Part shown: positions 40,729 through 50,247 of the stretch, piece by piece
Layout: the number at the start of each line of letters is the position of its first letter
Position numbering within the stretch: the first letter of the stretch is position 1
Source: Vogesella sp. LIG4
GTDB taxonomy: Bacteria > Pseudomonadota > Gammaproteobacteria > Burkholderiales > Chromobacteriaceae
Assembly: GCF_900090205.1 (NCBI RefSeq)
Contig: NZ_LT607802.1
Span: 471,858 to 535,857 of the forward strand
Length of the DNA stretch: 64,000 bases
Reading direction: 5' to 3'
Notes under the pieces: model-generated
Told to the model about the DNA's origin: nothing
The model's input: only the letters and a program-made list of their open reading frames with translations
The model's database searches: none
Program-made: the position numbers and the translations under genes

Positions 40729-41976
40729 TCAGTTTTCTCCTTCTTCGTGCAGGAACAGGGTTAACAGGTCATTCAGGAAGCGCTGGCCCTTCAGGGTTGG
40801 CCGCAGATGGGTGAGATCGTGCTCGATCAGCCCTTCCGCCCGCGCTTGCTGCAATTGCGACTGGATGCAGGATACCGGCAAACCGGTGCGCTCGCTGAAC
40901 AGTCGCAGCTCGAAGCCGCCGGTGAGACGCAGCAGGTTCATCATGAATTCGAACGGCAGGTCCTTGCGGCCAACCTTGTGGCTGCTCTGCACCGGCTTGC
41001 CGTCGGCCACTGCCTGCATATAGGCGGCCGGCTGCTTGTAGCGCATCTCGCGCACGATGCCCTCGTGCGAGCTGATCTTGCCGTGCGCACCGGCGCCGAT
41101 GCCGACATAGTCGCCAAATTGCCAGTAGTTGACGTTGTGGCGCGCAAAGCGGCCCGGTCTGGCAAAGGCGGAGGTTTCGTAGTGCACGAAGCCGGCGCCT
41201 TCCAGCCGCGCCTCGATCGCCTCCTGCATGTCGGCGGACAGCTCGTCGTCCGGCAGGTTCTGCGGCAGCTGCACCGCGAACAGCGTGTTCGGCTCGATGG
41301 TGAGGTGGTAGGCGGAAATATGGCTGACGCCATACGACAGCGCGGTGTCGATATCCGCCAGCGCCTCGGCCAGCGTCTGCTGCGGCAGCGCGTACATCAG
41401 GTCGAGGTTGACGTTGTCGAAGTGCGTCAGCGCGGTTTCCACCGCGCGGCGCGCCTCGGCGTCGTCGTGGATGCGGCCCAGCGCCTGCAGGTGGCGCGGG
41501 TTGAAGCTCTGGATGCCGATGGACAGCCGGTTGATGCCGGCATCGCGGTAGCCGCGAAAGCGCTCCAGCTCGAAAGTACCGGGGTTGGCCTCCATGGTGA
41601 TCTCGGCATCCGGCTGCAGCCGCACGCGGGCGCGGATGCCGGCCAGCAGCGCGTCCATCGCCTCCGGGCTGAACAGGCTGGGCGTACCGCCGCCCATGAA
41701 GATGGTGCTGATCGCCCGGCCCCAGATCGACGGCAGGCTGTATTCGAAATCACGCAGCAGCGCCTCGACATAGGCCATCTCGTCGAAGCCCTCGCCCACC
41801 CGGCTGCGGCCAACGTTGGCCGCAGCGGCAATCGGGATGCTGCCGGCGCGGAACTCATGCGAGTTGAAGTCGCAGTACGGGCACTTCTTCACACACCACG
41901 GGAAATGGATGTACAGCGACAGCGGCGGCAACTCGCGTAAACCGCCTTTCAGCGCCGACAGATCGATCACGCTCAT
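40729..41976 (-). CDS. hemW: Radical SAM heme chaperone HemW
   Basis: 415 residues. The radical SAM cluster motif is C28VKKC32PYC35 and the SAM-binding [12 protein letters not shown] follows. The C-terminal HemN-like region ([22 protein letters not shown]) marks it as HemW, a heme-trafficking chaperone, not the CPO HemN, which has a longer N-terminus. Its ATG overlaps the rdgB stop (ATGA). Confidence 0.93.
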   Translation of the reverse strand: MSVIDLSALKGGLRELPPLSLYIHFPWCVKKCPYCDFNSHEFRAGSIPIAAAANVGRSRVGEGFDEMAYVEALLRDFEYSLPSIWGRAISTIFMGGGTPSLFSPEAMDALLAGIRARVRLQPDAEITMEANPGTFELERFRGYRDAGINRLSIGIQSFNPRHLQALGRIHDDAEARRAVETALTHFDNVNLDLMYALPQQTLAEALADIDTALSYGVSHISAYHLTIEPNTLFAVQLPQNLPDDELSADMQEAIEARLEGAGFVHYETSAFARPGRFARHNVNYWQFGDYVGIGAGAHGKISSHEGIVREMRYKQPAAYMQAVADGKPVQSSHKVGRKDLPFEFMMNLLRLTGGFELRLFSERTGLPVSCIQSQLQQARAEGLIEHDLTHLRPTLKGQRFLNDLLTLFLHEEGEN

Positions 41977-42569
41977 GCCAGCTGCGCCTGCAGTTTGGCC
42001 AGCAGCGCCTGCATGGCCTGGCCGCGGTGGCTGATGCCGTTCTTCACCCCGGCCGGCAGATCGGCCACGGTACAGCCGTGTTCCGCCAGCCAGAAGTGCG
42101 GGTCGTAGCCGAAGCCGCCGTTGCCGGACGGGCTGTCCACCACCTCGCCATACCAGGCGCCGTCCGCCACCAGCGGCTGCGGGTCGTCGGCATGGCGCAG
42201 CAGCACCAGCACGCAGTAGTAGTAGGCGCGGCGATTGGCCTGGCCCTGCAGGTCGGCGATCAGCTGTGCATTGTTGCGCGCATCCGATTTCGGCTCGCCG
42301 GCATAGCGCGCCGACAGCACGCCGGGCTTGCCGCCCAGCGCGGCCACGCAGATGCCGGAATCATCGGCCAGCGCCGGCAGGCCGGTAACGCGGCAGGCAT
42401 GGCGCGCCTTCTCCAGCGCGTTTTCCAGGAAGGTGGCGTGCGGCTCCGGGCACTCCGGCACGTTCAACTGCCCCTGTGGAATCACCTGCACGCCCAGCGG
42501 CGCCAGCAGCGCCGAGAACTCCTTCAACTTGCCGGCGTTATTGCTGGCCAGCACCAGTTTTTCAATCAT
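41973..42569 (-). CDS. rdgB: dITP/XTP pyrophosphatase
   Basis: 198 residues. It removes non-canonical purine nucleoside triphosphates. The start LVLASNNAGKLKEFSALL (residues 5-22), TFLENALEKARHA, ALADDSGICV and the ending KNGISHRGQAMQAL are diagnostic. First gene of the rdgB-hemW-ridA operon. Confidence 0.96.
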   Translation of the reverse strand: MIEKLVLASNNAGKLKEFSALLAPLGVQVIPQGQLNVPECPEPHATFLENALEKARHACRVTGLPALADDSGICVAALGGKPGVLSARYAGEPKSDARNNAQLIADLQGQANRRAYYYCVLVLLRHADDPQPLVADGAWYGEVVDSPSGNGGFGYDPHFWLAEHGCTVADLPAGVKNGISHRGQAMQALLAKLQAQLA

Positions 42570-42611
42570 GCTTGCTCCAAACCCACCGGCCGCCTTCAGG
42601 CGCCCCGGCAG

Positions 42612-42640
42612 TGAAAACGCCCGGGCATGCCGGGCGGGAA
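42612..42640 (-). terminator. Hairpin between dusA and rdgB
   Basis: cgcccggcatgcccgggcg followed by tttt on the minus strand. It lies between the copy D repeat and rdgB and would end dusA transcription. Confidence 0.65.
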
Positions 42641-42671
42641 AGGCATCATGTTAACAAATGGGTAGCTCGAA

Positions 42672-42805
42672 AAGCCCCGGTTTCCAAGCGAGACAAGGCG
42701 CGCATGAAACTACCGACGCTGCATATGCTTGATATGCAAGCAGGAACAATAGTGAGTAACGCAGTATCGCAACGAAAGCGGGCGTTTTTCGAAGTGCTCA
42801 ATCAG
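42672..42805 (+). repeat. Interspersed repeat, divergent copy D
   Basis: It shares the gcgagacaaggcg arm and the gtaacgcagtatcgc arm with copy B, at similar spacing, but has a different interior (gcatatgcttgatatgc, itself palindromic). It sits just past the dusA stop, like the other copies near gene ends. Confidence 0.55.
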
Positions 42806-43845
42806 CACACCGGCTGGCCCTGAGTCGCCAGCAGCGCGCGGATGAACAGGCCCTCGTCGGCGTCCTTCAGCTCTTTGGCGTCGGACAGCAGGCGCCGCCA
42901 CTGGCGGCCGCCCGGCTCGCCATGGAACAGCCCCAGCACGTGGCGCGCGATGTGGCGCACGCTGCTGCCATCCTGCAAGCGCTCGGCCACGTAGGGCAGC
43001 AGCGCCTCCACCACCTTGCCGCGCGAGTGCACCGGGCTGGCATCGCCGTAGAAGTCGGCATCCCAGCCCGCCATCAAATAGGGGTTGTGATACGCCTCGC
43101 GGCCAACCATCACGCCATCCACGTGCTGCAGGTGGCCGGCGATCTCGGCATTGCTCTTGATGCCGCCGTTGATGATGATCTCCAGCTCCGGCCGCTCCTG
43201 CTTCAGGCGGTAGACATAGTCGTACTTCAGCGGCGGAATCTCGCGGTTTTCCTTCGGGCTCAGGCCCTTCAGGATGGCATTGCGCGCATGCACGATGAAA
43301 GTGCGGCAGCCGGCCTCGGCCACGGTATCGACGAACTCGCGCATGTAGTCGTAGCTGTCGATGTGATCGATGCCGATGCGATGCTTCACCGTCACGTCGA
43401 TATCCACCACATCGCGCATCGCCCTCACGCAGTCGGCCACCAGCTGCGGCTCGGCCATCAGGCAGGCGCCGAACGCGCCCTTCTGCACCCGCTCCGACGG
43501 GCAACCCACATTCAGGTTCACCTCGTCATAGCCCCACTGCTGCGCCAGTTGCGCGCACTGCGCCAGCTCCGCCGGCTCGCTGCCGCCCAGCTGCAGTGCA
43601 ATCGGGTGCTCCGCCTCGTGGTAACGCAGATGCCGCGGCACATCGCCGTGCAGCAGCGCGCCGGTGGTCACCATCTCGGTGTACAGCCAGGTATGGCGGG
43701 TGATCAGGCGGGCGAAGTAGCGGTAGTGGCGGTCGGTCCAGTCCAGCATAGGTGCAACGGACAACCGTCTGGCGGGGCGTGTAGCTTGATTCATGAAAGG
43801 GGTGGAGCAATCCGCTCCGTTAGCTGCTGTTTCGTTTCTGTTCAT
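42802..43845 (-). CDS. dusA: tRNA-dihydrouridine(20/20a) synthase
   Basis: 347 residues (330 if Met18, at 43794, is used). FMN-dependent reduction of uridines in the tRNA D-loop. SVAPMLDWTDRHYRYF opens the barrel, catalytic Cys is in GAFGACLM, and the tRNA/FMN residues are in VKHRIGIDHIDSY and INGGIKSNAEI. dusA 5' ends are a documented integration site for phages and islands. Here the first ~35 codons and upstream DNA recur at 49.9 and 54.2 kb, bordering the T6SS cassettes. Confidence 0.96.
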   Translation of the reverse strand: MNRNETAANGADCSTPFMNQATRPARRLSVAPMLDWTDRHYRYFARLITRHTWLYTEMVTTGALLHGDVPRHLRYHEAEHPIALQLGGSEPAELAQCAQLAQQWGYDEVNLNVGCPSERVQKGAFGACLMAEPQLVADCVRAMRDVVDIDVTVKHRIGIDHIDSYDYMREFVDTVAEAGCRTFIVHARNAILKGLSPKENREIPPLKYDYVYRLKQERPELEIIINGGIKSNAEIAGHLQHVDGVMVGREAYHNPYLMAGWDADFYGDASPVHSRGKVVEALLPYVAERLQDGSSVRHIARHVLGLFHGEPGGRQWRRLLSDAKELKDADEGLFIRALLATQGQPVC

Positions 43846-44168
43846 TCAGGCCGATTCTTGACCATTGATGCCATGCCGGTGCTACACAACGAATTACCTT
43901 GATTGCGCAGCACGGTTAACTGACTAAGCGATTGAAAACCTTGTAATTATCCCGCCCCCTATCTGCCCGGGTCAAGGAATAGTCTGTCCGTTGGGCGGCC
44001 TGCAAGCCAGTTCGGTCATATCGCGCTTCCCCGTCGTTACACCATCTCAAGGCTTTTCCTCCGGCCTCACGCAACCGCTGCGCCCAACTTCCCGACAACC
44101 GCAATGCAATCGACATAAAAAGGCCAAAGACATACAATAACCCGTTGTCATTTAAGCCCCATCCCCCC
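43742..44168. repeat. dusA-5'/vgrG-upstream repeat, copy R1
   Basis: The first ~35 codons of dusA (on the minus strand) plus the gap up to the vgrG start. R3 (54212-54646) matches it along the whole length and on into vgrG. R2 (49902-50143) matches its dusA half well and the rest partly. Apart from the promoter at 44110-44138, nothing else is seen in the gap 43846-44168. Confidence 0.9.
44110..44138 (+). promoter_or_regulatory. Sigma-70-type promoter of vgrG
   Basis: TCGACA, 17 bases, TACAAT: each hexamer one mismatch from consensus, at ideal spacing. The same hexamers and spacing are kept in front of the truncated vgrG at 54586-54614. Confidence 0.7.
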
Positions 44169-46852
44169 ATGAACCTCCCCGACCTGCTCGCCAGCTTCGC
44201 CTCCGCCTTCAGCCAGGAGCAGCGCCTGCTCAGCCTGCAACTGGGCGACGGCAGCCGCTGGGGCGAGGCGCTGTTGCCGTTGAGCCTGACAGGCGACGAA
44301 GCACTGGCCGGCGATTACCGCTTCCGCGTCGAGTGCCTATCCTCCAGTGACAGCATCGAGCTGAAGACGCTGCTCGGCCTGCCGGTGCGGCTCGGCATCG
44401 CTGGCGCCGATGGCAGCGAGAGCCTGCGCTGTGGCGTGGTCAGCGCTGCCGAGGCGCTGGGCAGCGATGGCGGTTTTGCCAAATACGCGCTGACGGTGGA
44501 GCCTCCGTTCGCACTGCTGCGCCTGCGCCAGACTTCGCGGGTGTTCCAGGATTTGTCGGTGGATGCCATCGTGCGGCAGATCTTTGCCGAGCACGCCGCC
44601 GCCAACCCGGTGTTCGCCGCGCTGCAGAGCCTGGACTTCGTGTTGTCCGCGCCGTTGCCAGCGCGCAGCTACTGCCTGCAATACCGCGAATCGGACCACG
44701 ATTTCGTCTGCCGCCTGCTGCGCGAAGAGGGCCTCAGCTGGCGTTACGAACACCTGGATGGCGACACGCCGCAGGTCAAGCTGATCGCCTTCGACGACCC
44801 GTATTCCTTGCCTGCGGCCAACCTTGCGCGGGTGCGCTTCCACCGCAGCGATGCCACCGAGGACGAAGATGGTTTAACGCGTTGGGACGGCGTGCGGCGG
44901 ATCGTGCCCGGCAGCATGGCGCTGGCCAGCTTCGACTACCAGCCGGTGGCCACCGGTCACAGTGGCGATGACACAGCCATCGAGCAAGGCCTGGATGGCA
45001 GCCGCTTGCAGAGCAGCCTGCAACACTACGATGCCCCCGGCGCCTACTACGCCAGCGACGCCGAGCAGCTCAGCCACTACGCGCGGCTGCGGCAGCAGGC
45101 ACACGATGCACAGGCCAAGACCTTTACCGGCGGCGGCTCGGTGCGCGGCCTCGGCGCCGGGCAGTGGTTCCGCCTCGACGAGCACCCGGCGCACGACGGC
45201 GACAGCGCCGAGCAGCGCGAATTCGTGGTCACCCGCCAGCGCTTTACCGTACGCAACAACCTGCCGACCGAGCTGGCCCGCAACCTGCCAGCGGCCTTGC
45301 GGCCAACGTTGGCCGCAGAGGATGAGGCGCCGTTCCGCAGCGAGTTCGACGCCCAGCGCCGCGGCCTGCCGCTCACCCCGCCCTACGCCGCTTCCAGCCA
45401 CGCCAAACCCACCGCCCGCGGCGCACAAACCGCCACGGTAGTCGGCCCGGCCAATGAAGAAGTGCACACCGACGCCCACGGCCGCATCAAGGTGCAGTTC
45501 CACTGGCAGCGGCCGGACGAGCACCCGGACAGCGGCGCCAACCTCGATGAGCGCTCCAGCTGCTGGCTGCGCGTCGCCATGCCCTCCGCCGGCGCCGCCT
45601 GGGGCCACCAGTTCATCCCGCGCATCGGCCAGGAAGTGCTGGTCGACTTCATCGAAGGCGACATCGACAGGCCGGTGATTACCGGCGTGCTGTACAACGG
45701 CAGCCACCCGCCGCCGGCGTTCAGCGGTGCCGGCAGCCTGCCCGCCAACCGCACACTGTCAGGCATCAAATCCAAGGAACACCACGGCGGCCAGTACAAC
45801 GAACTGCTGTTCGACGACACCCCTGGCGAGGTGCGCGCCAAGCTGTCATCCGAACACGGCCACACCCAGCTGAACCAGGGCTACCTCGCCCACCCGCGGC
45901 AGGACGGCAAAGCCGAGCCACGCGGGGAAGGGTTTGAACTCCGTACGGATTTGAGCGGTGCCCTGCGCGCCACCCAGGGGCTGTTATTGACCGCGCATGG
46001 CAGGAATGCCGCAGCAGGCAAACAACTGGATCGCGAGGAGCTGTTGTCGCAGCTGCAAATGGCGCTGTCCATTGCCCAGTCGCTGGCAGCACAGGCCGAG
46101 CAGCACGAGGCCGACAGTACAGACACCAAACCACAACAACAGCTGCTGGAAGACATGCAGCAGTGGGAAGGCGGAAGCAATACAGCGAAAACCGGCAGTC
46201 CGGCAGCAAAGCCCTGTTGGCCATAGCTGCCCCCCAGGGCATTGCACTGGCCAGCGAAGCCAACATCACGGTGACAGCTGGTAGCAACCATGATCAGGCG
46301 ATTGCTAAAGACAACAATCTCAGTGTCGGCCAGCACTTGCGCATGCGGGTTGGTCAATCGCTTTCCATCTTCGTACAGCAGCTGGGCATGAAACTGATCG
46401 CAGCGGCAGGCAAGATTCGCATTCTGGCGCAAAGCGGTGACATCGAAATAGGTGCGGCCAAAAAACTGCACCTGTATGCCCTGGAAGAGATCGTGCTGGA
46501 TGCGCCCAAAATCACCCTGCGGGCACAAAACGCTGGCGCGGAATACGGCGGGGGAATTACTACCCGTACCAGTGGTGCCCACACCCAACATGCCGCCAGT
46601 CATGCCATGGATGGCCCAGCCTCGGTATCTCCCCAGAATGCGCTGCACGCAGGTAAAGCCGACTTCGATCAGAAGATACAGTTGTCTTGGCACGGTAGTG
46701 GTGACCCCATCGCCAACCGCCATTATCGCCTGCGTCTGGAAGATGGCCGGGTGCTGGAAGGCAAGACCAATGCCAGCGGCCAAGCCGAACAACTGCAGTC
46801 TGCCATCGGTTTTGCCCGTTATAAGGTAGAGCTGCTCCCCGAACAGTCCTGA
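44169..46852 (+). pseudogene. vgrG: vgrG spike protein with TTR-like tail, one frameshift
   Basis: The T6SS spike protein. Frame one (44169-46226, 685 residues) holds the gp27-like domain, then the gp5 OB-fold (TDAHGRIKVQFHWQRPDE, RIGQEVLVDFIEGDIDRPVI) and the start of DUF2345 (QLQMALSIAQSLAAQ). Frame two, open to 46852, continues it: ALLAIAAPQGIALASEANIT, FVQQLGMKLIAAAGKI, and a C-terminal transthyretin-like extension that likely docks the next-door lipase. The frame changes between about 46165 and 46215, near a gcgaaaacc run. One indel would restore about 894 residues. A real lesion and an assembly error cannot be told apart here. No clear ribosome site. Confidence 0.85.
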
Positions 46853-46867
46853 GTCCGGAATTTCATC

Positions 46868-48508
46868 ATGGCAATTCAACAGTCTTACTCGGCCAAGACC
46901 AACAAACAAGGCCAGCAATACAGCGAAGGCTACCTGACCCCAAAGTCGGCCAACACGGTGCAAAACCATTACATGGCGCCGGAGCGGGTCATCCCTGTCA
47001 TTTTCATCCCCGGCATCATGGGCAGTAACCTGCGCATGTCTCCGGAACGCCAACAGCGACTGAAAAAGAAAAACAACATCGCATGGCGACCGGACTCCAA
47101 GATGGAGGCAATCAAGCTCGGCAACGCATCACCCGCGGAGCGCCAGCTCCAGCTTGACCCCTCTGCCACCATGGTCGACTTGTACGACCCGAAGAGCAAC
47201 CCCACTGGCGATAAGAAAGAAAGCGCCGCCGATCGACATGACAACGCCGATCCGGACAAAAGTACGGGGCTGAGCAAGGAAGAAGCCCGGCAGCGAGGCT
47301 GGGGCGAGGTGTTTTTTGGCAGCTATGGGCAAGTACTCAACACCTTCGAAACATTGCTGAACCGGATGTTCAGCAATGGCAAGTTGCAGCCCGACTGGAA
47401 GAAAGTCGTTGGCGTCGATCCCAAGGACTGGCAGGCGGCTAGCGCATTGCCAAAACTGAGCGAGGCCGATCTCAAGCAGACCACGAATGGTTGCTGGTTC
47501 CCGGTACATGCCTTCGGCTATAACTGGCTGCAATCCAACGGCGAAGCGGCCAAGTTGCTGGCCAAACGTATCGATGCCGTGATTGCGCGCTACCAGAAAA
47601 CAGCCAAGTGCGAAAAGGTCATCCTGGTGACCCACTCCATGGGCGGGCTGGTTGGCCGCGCGATCTGTCATCCCTCCTATGGCAACCTGCAGGACAAGGT
47701 GCTGGGCATCGTGCATGGCGTGATGCCGGCCATCGGCGCTGCTGCCGCCTACCGGCGCATGCTGGCTGGTTTCGAGGGCGGAGGCATTGCCGACTGGGTA
47801 GTCGGCAATACGGGGCCCAAGGTGATGCCAGTGCTGGCCAATGCGCCGGGAGGGCTGCAACTGCTGCCCAGTACCGCCTATGGCCCGAACTGGCTGCGGA
47901 TCATCGATAGCGGCGGCAAAGTGTTGAAGCAGTTACCTGCAAGAGACCCCTACGATGAGATCTACAAGCGCGCCGATGTGTGGTGGGGGTTACTCCGGGA
48001 AGGGTGGATTAATCCAGCGGGAGATAAAATTGCCGGGGTTGAAAGAACACGAAAGCTTCTCAGTGTTTCACGAGATTTTCACCAAGACATCGCCCATTAT
48101 TACCATCCCTGTAGCTATGCCCACTACGGCTGCGATAACAACCGCAAGGCGTTCCAGAACGTGATGTGGGAAGTCAAGGCACGGCAGGCCGTAGCAAATC
48201 TTGATGTGCTTCAGATTGTGGATGACTCGGAGCAAGGCAATCTGCAGCTGATGAACCCGCAGGCCAAGCCAGCCGCCGGTTCTTATCCGGAAGGCATCAG
48301 TGCCTTTATCCGCCGCCCAACCGACCCCGGCGACCAGACCGTGCCCATGCTGTCGGCCGACGATCAGCTGCGCAGCGGCATATTCAAGGGTGTATTCCGC
48401 CAGACCGGCTATGAACACCAGGCCAGTTACCAAAACGACAAGGCAATCGCCTCCACGCTGTACAGCATTATCCAGATTGCCAAGCAAATGAAATGGAAGG
48501 AAGCATGA
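46868..48508 (+). CDS. Putative T6SS lipase effector (Tle-like alpha/beta hydrolase)
   Basis: 546 residues with no signal peptide. FIPGIMGSNLR (about 46-56) is the oxyanion-side motif of LCAT-like lipases, and the nucleophile elbow is T-H-S257-M-G-G (VILVTHSMGGLVGRA). This matches T6SS phospholipase effectors that carry a GxSxG-type elbow, though the first glycine is threonine here. It follows vgrG by 15 bases and its stop overlaps the immunity gene (ATGA), the standard vgrG-tle-tli order. The exact Tle subfamily and lipid substrate are not fixed. Confidence 0.85.
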   Translation: MAIQQSYSAKTNKQGQQYSEGYLTPKSANTVQNHYMAPERVIPVIFIPGIMGSNLRMSPERQQRLKKKNNIAWRPDSKMEAIKLGNASPAERQLQLDPSATMVDLYDPKSNPTGDKKESAADRHDNADPDKSTGLSKEEARQRGWGEVFFGSYGQVLNTFETLLNRMFSNGKLQPDWKKVVGVDPKDWQAASALPKLSEADLKQTTNGCWFPVHAFGYNWLQSNGEAAKLLAKRIDAVIARYQKTAKCEKVILVTHSMGGLVGRAICHPSYGNLQDKVLGIVHGVMPAIGAAAAYRRMLAGFEGGGIADWVVGNTGPKVMPVLANAPGGLQLLPSTAYGPNWLRIIDSGGKVLKQLPARDPYDEIYKRADVWWGLLREGWINPAGDKIAGVERTRKLLSVSRDFHQDIAHYYHPCSYAHYGCDNNRKAFQNVMWEVKARQAVANLDVLQIVDDSEQGNLQLMNPQAKPAAGSYPEGISAFIRRPTDPGDQTVPMLSADDQLRSGIFKGVFRQTGYEHQASYQNDKAIASTLYSIIQIAKQMKWKEA

Positions 48509-49644
48509 GGCGAATCGACCACCCCTGGAAGTGGCTGCTGCGCGGCGGCCTGAGCTGTGCCGCGCTTGCCATTGCCTACTATGTTTACTCGGACCCGCTC
48601 CGTAACCGGACTTACACCATGGATGCCACACCCAAGAAAATCGAAGCACTATTCCGTGATACCAAGCCCGTCTGCTTTGGGCGCTATCTGATCGACGTGC
48701 CCAAGCGGGCGGAGGTGATGTGGGGGCCGAGTGATATTGACTACGAAATTGTTTCCTATCCAGGCGAGGGAAGGAAAATATCTGCTGAAATCAGTGACAA
48801 AATCAAGGAGCTGAAAGAGGAAAAGCATCGAACGGAGCCATCGCTGTTTATTGGTGTCTTTGATGGCCCCAACCCAAGTAGCAAAATAGTGGTGGGGTAT
48901 GAGCGCAGTGATGATACGTACGGTGCTAATCTCTATTCTTATATCCGTTTAGGGAACAATGCTTACGTACAATCAGCACGTGGTACTACTCTTGCAACAC
49001 GGGACGATGCCGCCCCCATGGGCTTGAAGTACGACAAGACCCTCTACAAAAAGGATGTCGCCATCCTTCAAGATGTCGCAAGCCGCCTGCGCGAACGCAC
49101 CGATGAAGCAGTGCCAACTGAACCCGGCATTTGCATCGAGGCTGGCTTTTTCTCCGGTATGACTCCGCAATATCAGGAGCGCGTCGCCATCGGTTTTCGC
49201 TTCCCAGAATTCCCTGATGTGAGTTTCTCGTTCTCCTCGTTCAAGACCAAGCACTACGACAAGAGCAACACCTTGGAATGGTCGCTGAATGAAGGCAAGC
49301 AGTTTGCCGACGTACTTGATAAGGGCACGCTATGGCACCGTATCGACATGCTGCAAAAGGGGCCGCGCACCATTGCAGGCTGGCAGGGCGATGAAGCGCT
49401 GGCACGCATGCCGGAAGATGGAGACACGCCGTCCCATCACCAGTTCAAGTTCAATTACGCGGGCAAGCCCACATTCGACTTCCAGCATCCGGTGGTGGAT
49501 ATCCGGATGGAAACCGGGGTGGTTGATGACACGGTAGGTGCGACCCACCCCAGCCTGAGCAATGACGAAGCCGTGGCGCTGTGGAACAAACTGACCTCTT
49601 CCATTCGTCTGCGCCCAACGATGGCAGTATCCAGCCAGCCGTAA
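48505..49644 (+). CDS. Tli4-like T6SS immunity protein
   Basis: 379 residues from the ATG at 48505, overlapping the lipase stop. One N-terminal membrane anchor or signal (WLLRGGLSCAALAIAYYVY, about 10-28) puts the rest in the periplasm, where lipase effectors act. The sequence CFGRYLIDVPKRAEVMWG and the later half resemble Tli4-family immunity proteins. It presumably binds and blocks the upstream lipase. GC content falls in the middle (about 48740-48990), unlike vgrG. Confidence 0.8.
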   Translation: MRRIDHPWKWLLRGGLSCAALAIAYYVYSDPLRNRTYTMDATPKKIEALFRDTKPVCFGRYLIDVPKRAEVMWGPSDIDYEIVSYPGEGRKISAEISDKIKELKEEKHRTEPSLFIGVFDGPNPSSKIVVGYERSDDTYGANLYSYIRLGNNAYVQSARGTTLATRDDAAPMGLKYDKTLYKKDVAILQDVASRLRERTDEAVPTEPGICIEAGFFSGMTPQYQERVAIGFRFPEFPDVSFSFSSFKTKHYDKSNTLEWSLNEGKQFADVLDKGTLWHRIDMLQKGPRTIAGWQGDEALARMPEDGDTPSHHQFKFNYAGKPTFDFQHPVVDIRMETGVVDDTVGATHPSLSNDEAVALWNKLTSSIRLRPTMAVSSQP

Positions 49645-49785
49645 TACAAAATTTCGGTAGTGGCATGCCCGATATACCGCACAAAGCGGTCATTATTTGG
49701 CTCCTACCAGTTGACTGCGTCGGCCGAGATTCTGACGCTTGGCCACGCTCTAAGTTGCCCCAATAAATGGGGGTATCGATAATTA

Positions 49786-49823
49786 AGAAAGCCGCCGGGC
49801 ATCCCCAGGCGGCTTTTTTATTT
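49786..49823 (+). terminator. Terminator of the vgrG-lipase-immunity unit
   Basis: aagccgcc / ggcggctt with a T-run. The sequence around it, up to the R2 repeat, is closely similar to the block at 54097-54211, which also ends at a dusA remnant. Confidence 0.85.
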
Positions 49824-49886
49824 GGTGCATTCCAAAGTGCTACAGCATAAAAACAAAATCACCAATATATTGATAAGTAAAATATT

Positions 49887-50009
49887 TTACAAACAGTGGC
49901 GCCCATCCAGCATAGGTGCAACGGACAACCGTCTGGCGGGGAGTCTTGCTTGATTCATAAGACGGGAGGAGCGATCTGCTCCGTTAGCGGGTGTTTCGTT
50001 TCTGTTCAT
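49887..50009 (-). pseudogene. dusA 5'-end remnant in repeat R2
   Basis: From the ATG at 50009 the minus strand reads MNRNETPANGADRSS and so on through ARRLSVAPMLD, matching dusA for about 35 codons. It then leaves dusA (GRHCL) and stops at 49887. It is the N-terminus only, with no barrel. The break falls inside the conserved SVAPMLDWTDRH block, where dusA-specific integration sites lie. Confidence 0.85.
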
Positions 50010-50143
50010 TCAGGCCGATTTGTTACCATTTGGATCTTGCCAGTGCAGCATAATGAGTGCCCATCACCCTGCAGCACAACCAACAGGCTAAGCAGTTGAT
50101 AATTTTGCAATTATCCTGTCACTAACCGGCATGGGTCAAGGAA
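49902..50143. repeat. dusA-5'/vgrG-upstream repeat, copy R2
   Basis: Matches R1 from the dusA codons (tccagcataggtgcaac) through gggtcaaggaat, more diverged towards the right. The vgrG that follows R1 and R3 is missing: the DNA runs into the ABC permease gene. In the rest of 49645-50247 only the terminator and the dusA remnant are seen. Confidence 0.85.
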
Positions 50144-50247
50144 TGCACCGACCTCCTGCTGCCCCGCAAGCAAGCCCATTGCACTTCCTTGCTCTCCCCC
50201 GCCCACGTCACACCATGATGCACCACGGCCATTCTGTATCGAATCAG

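Noticed and set aside
46140..46230. Programmed -1 frameshifting to make full VgrG
   Set aside because: The gcgaaaacc run does not fit a normal X-XXY-YYZ slippery heptamer in the zero frame, and no strong downstream structure was seen. An indel is simpler.
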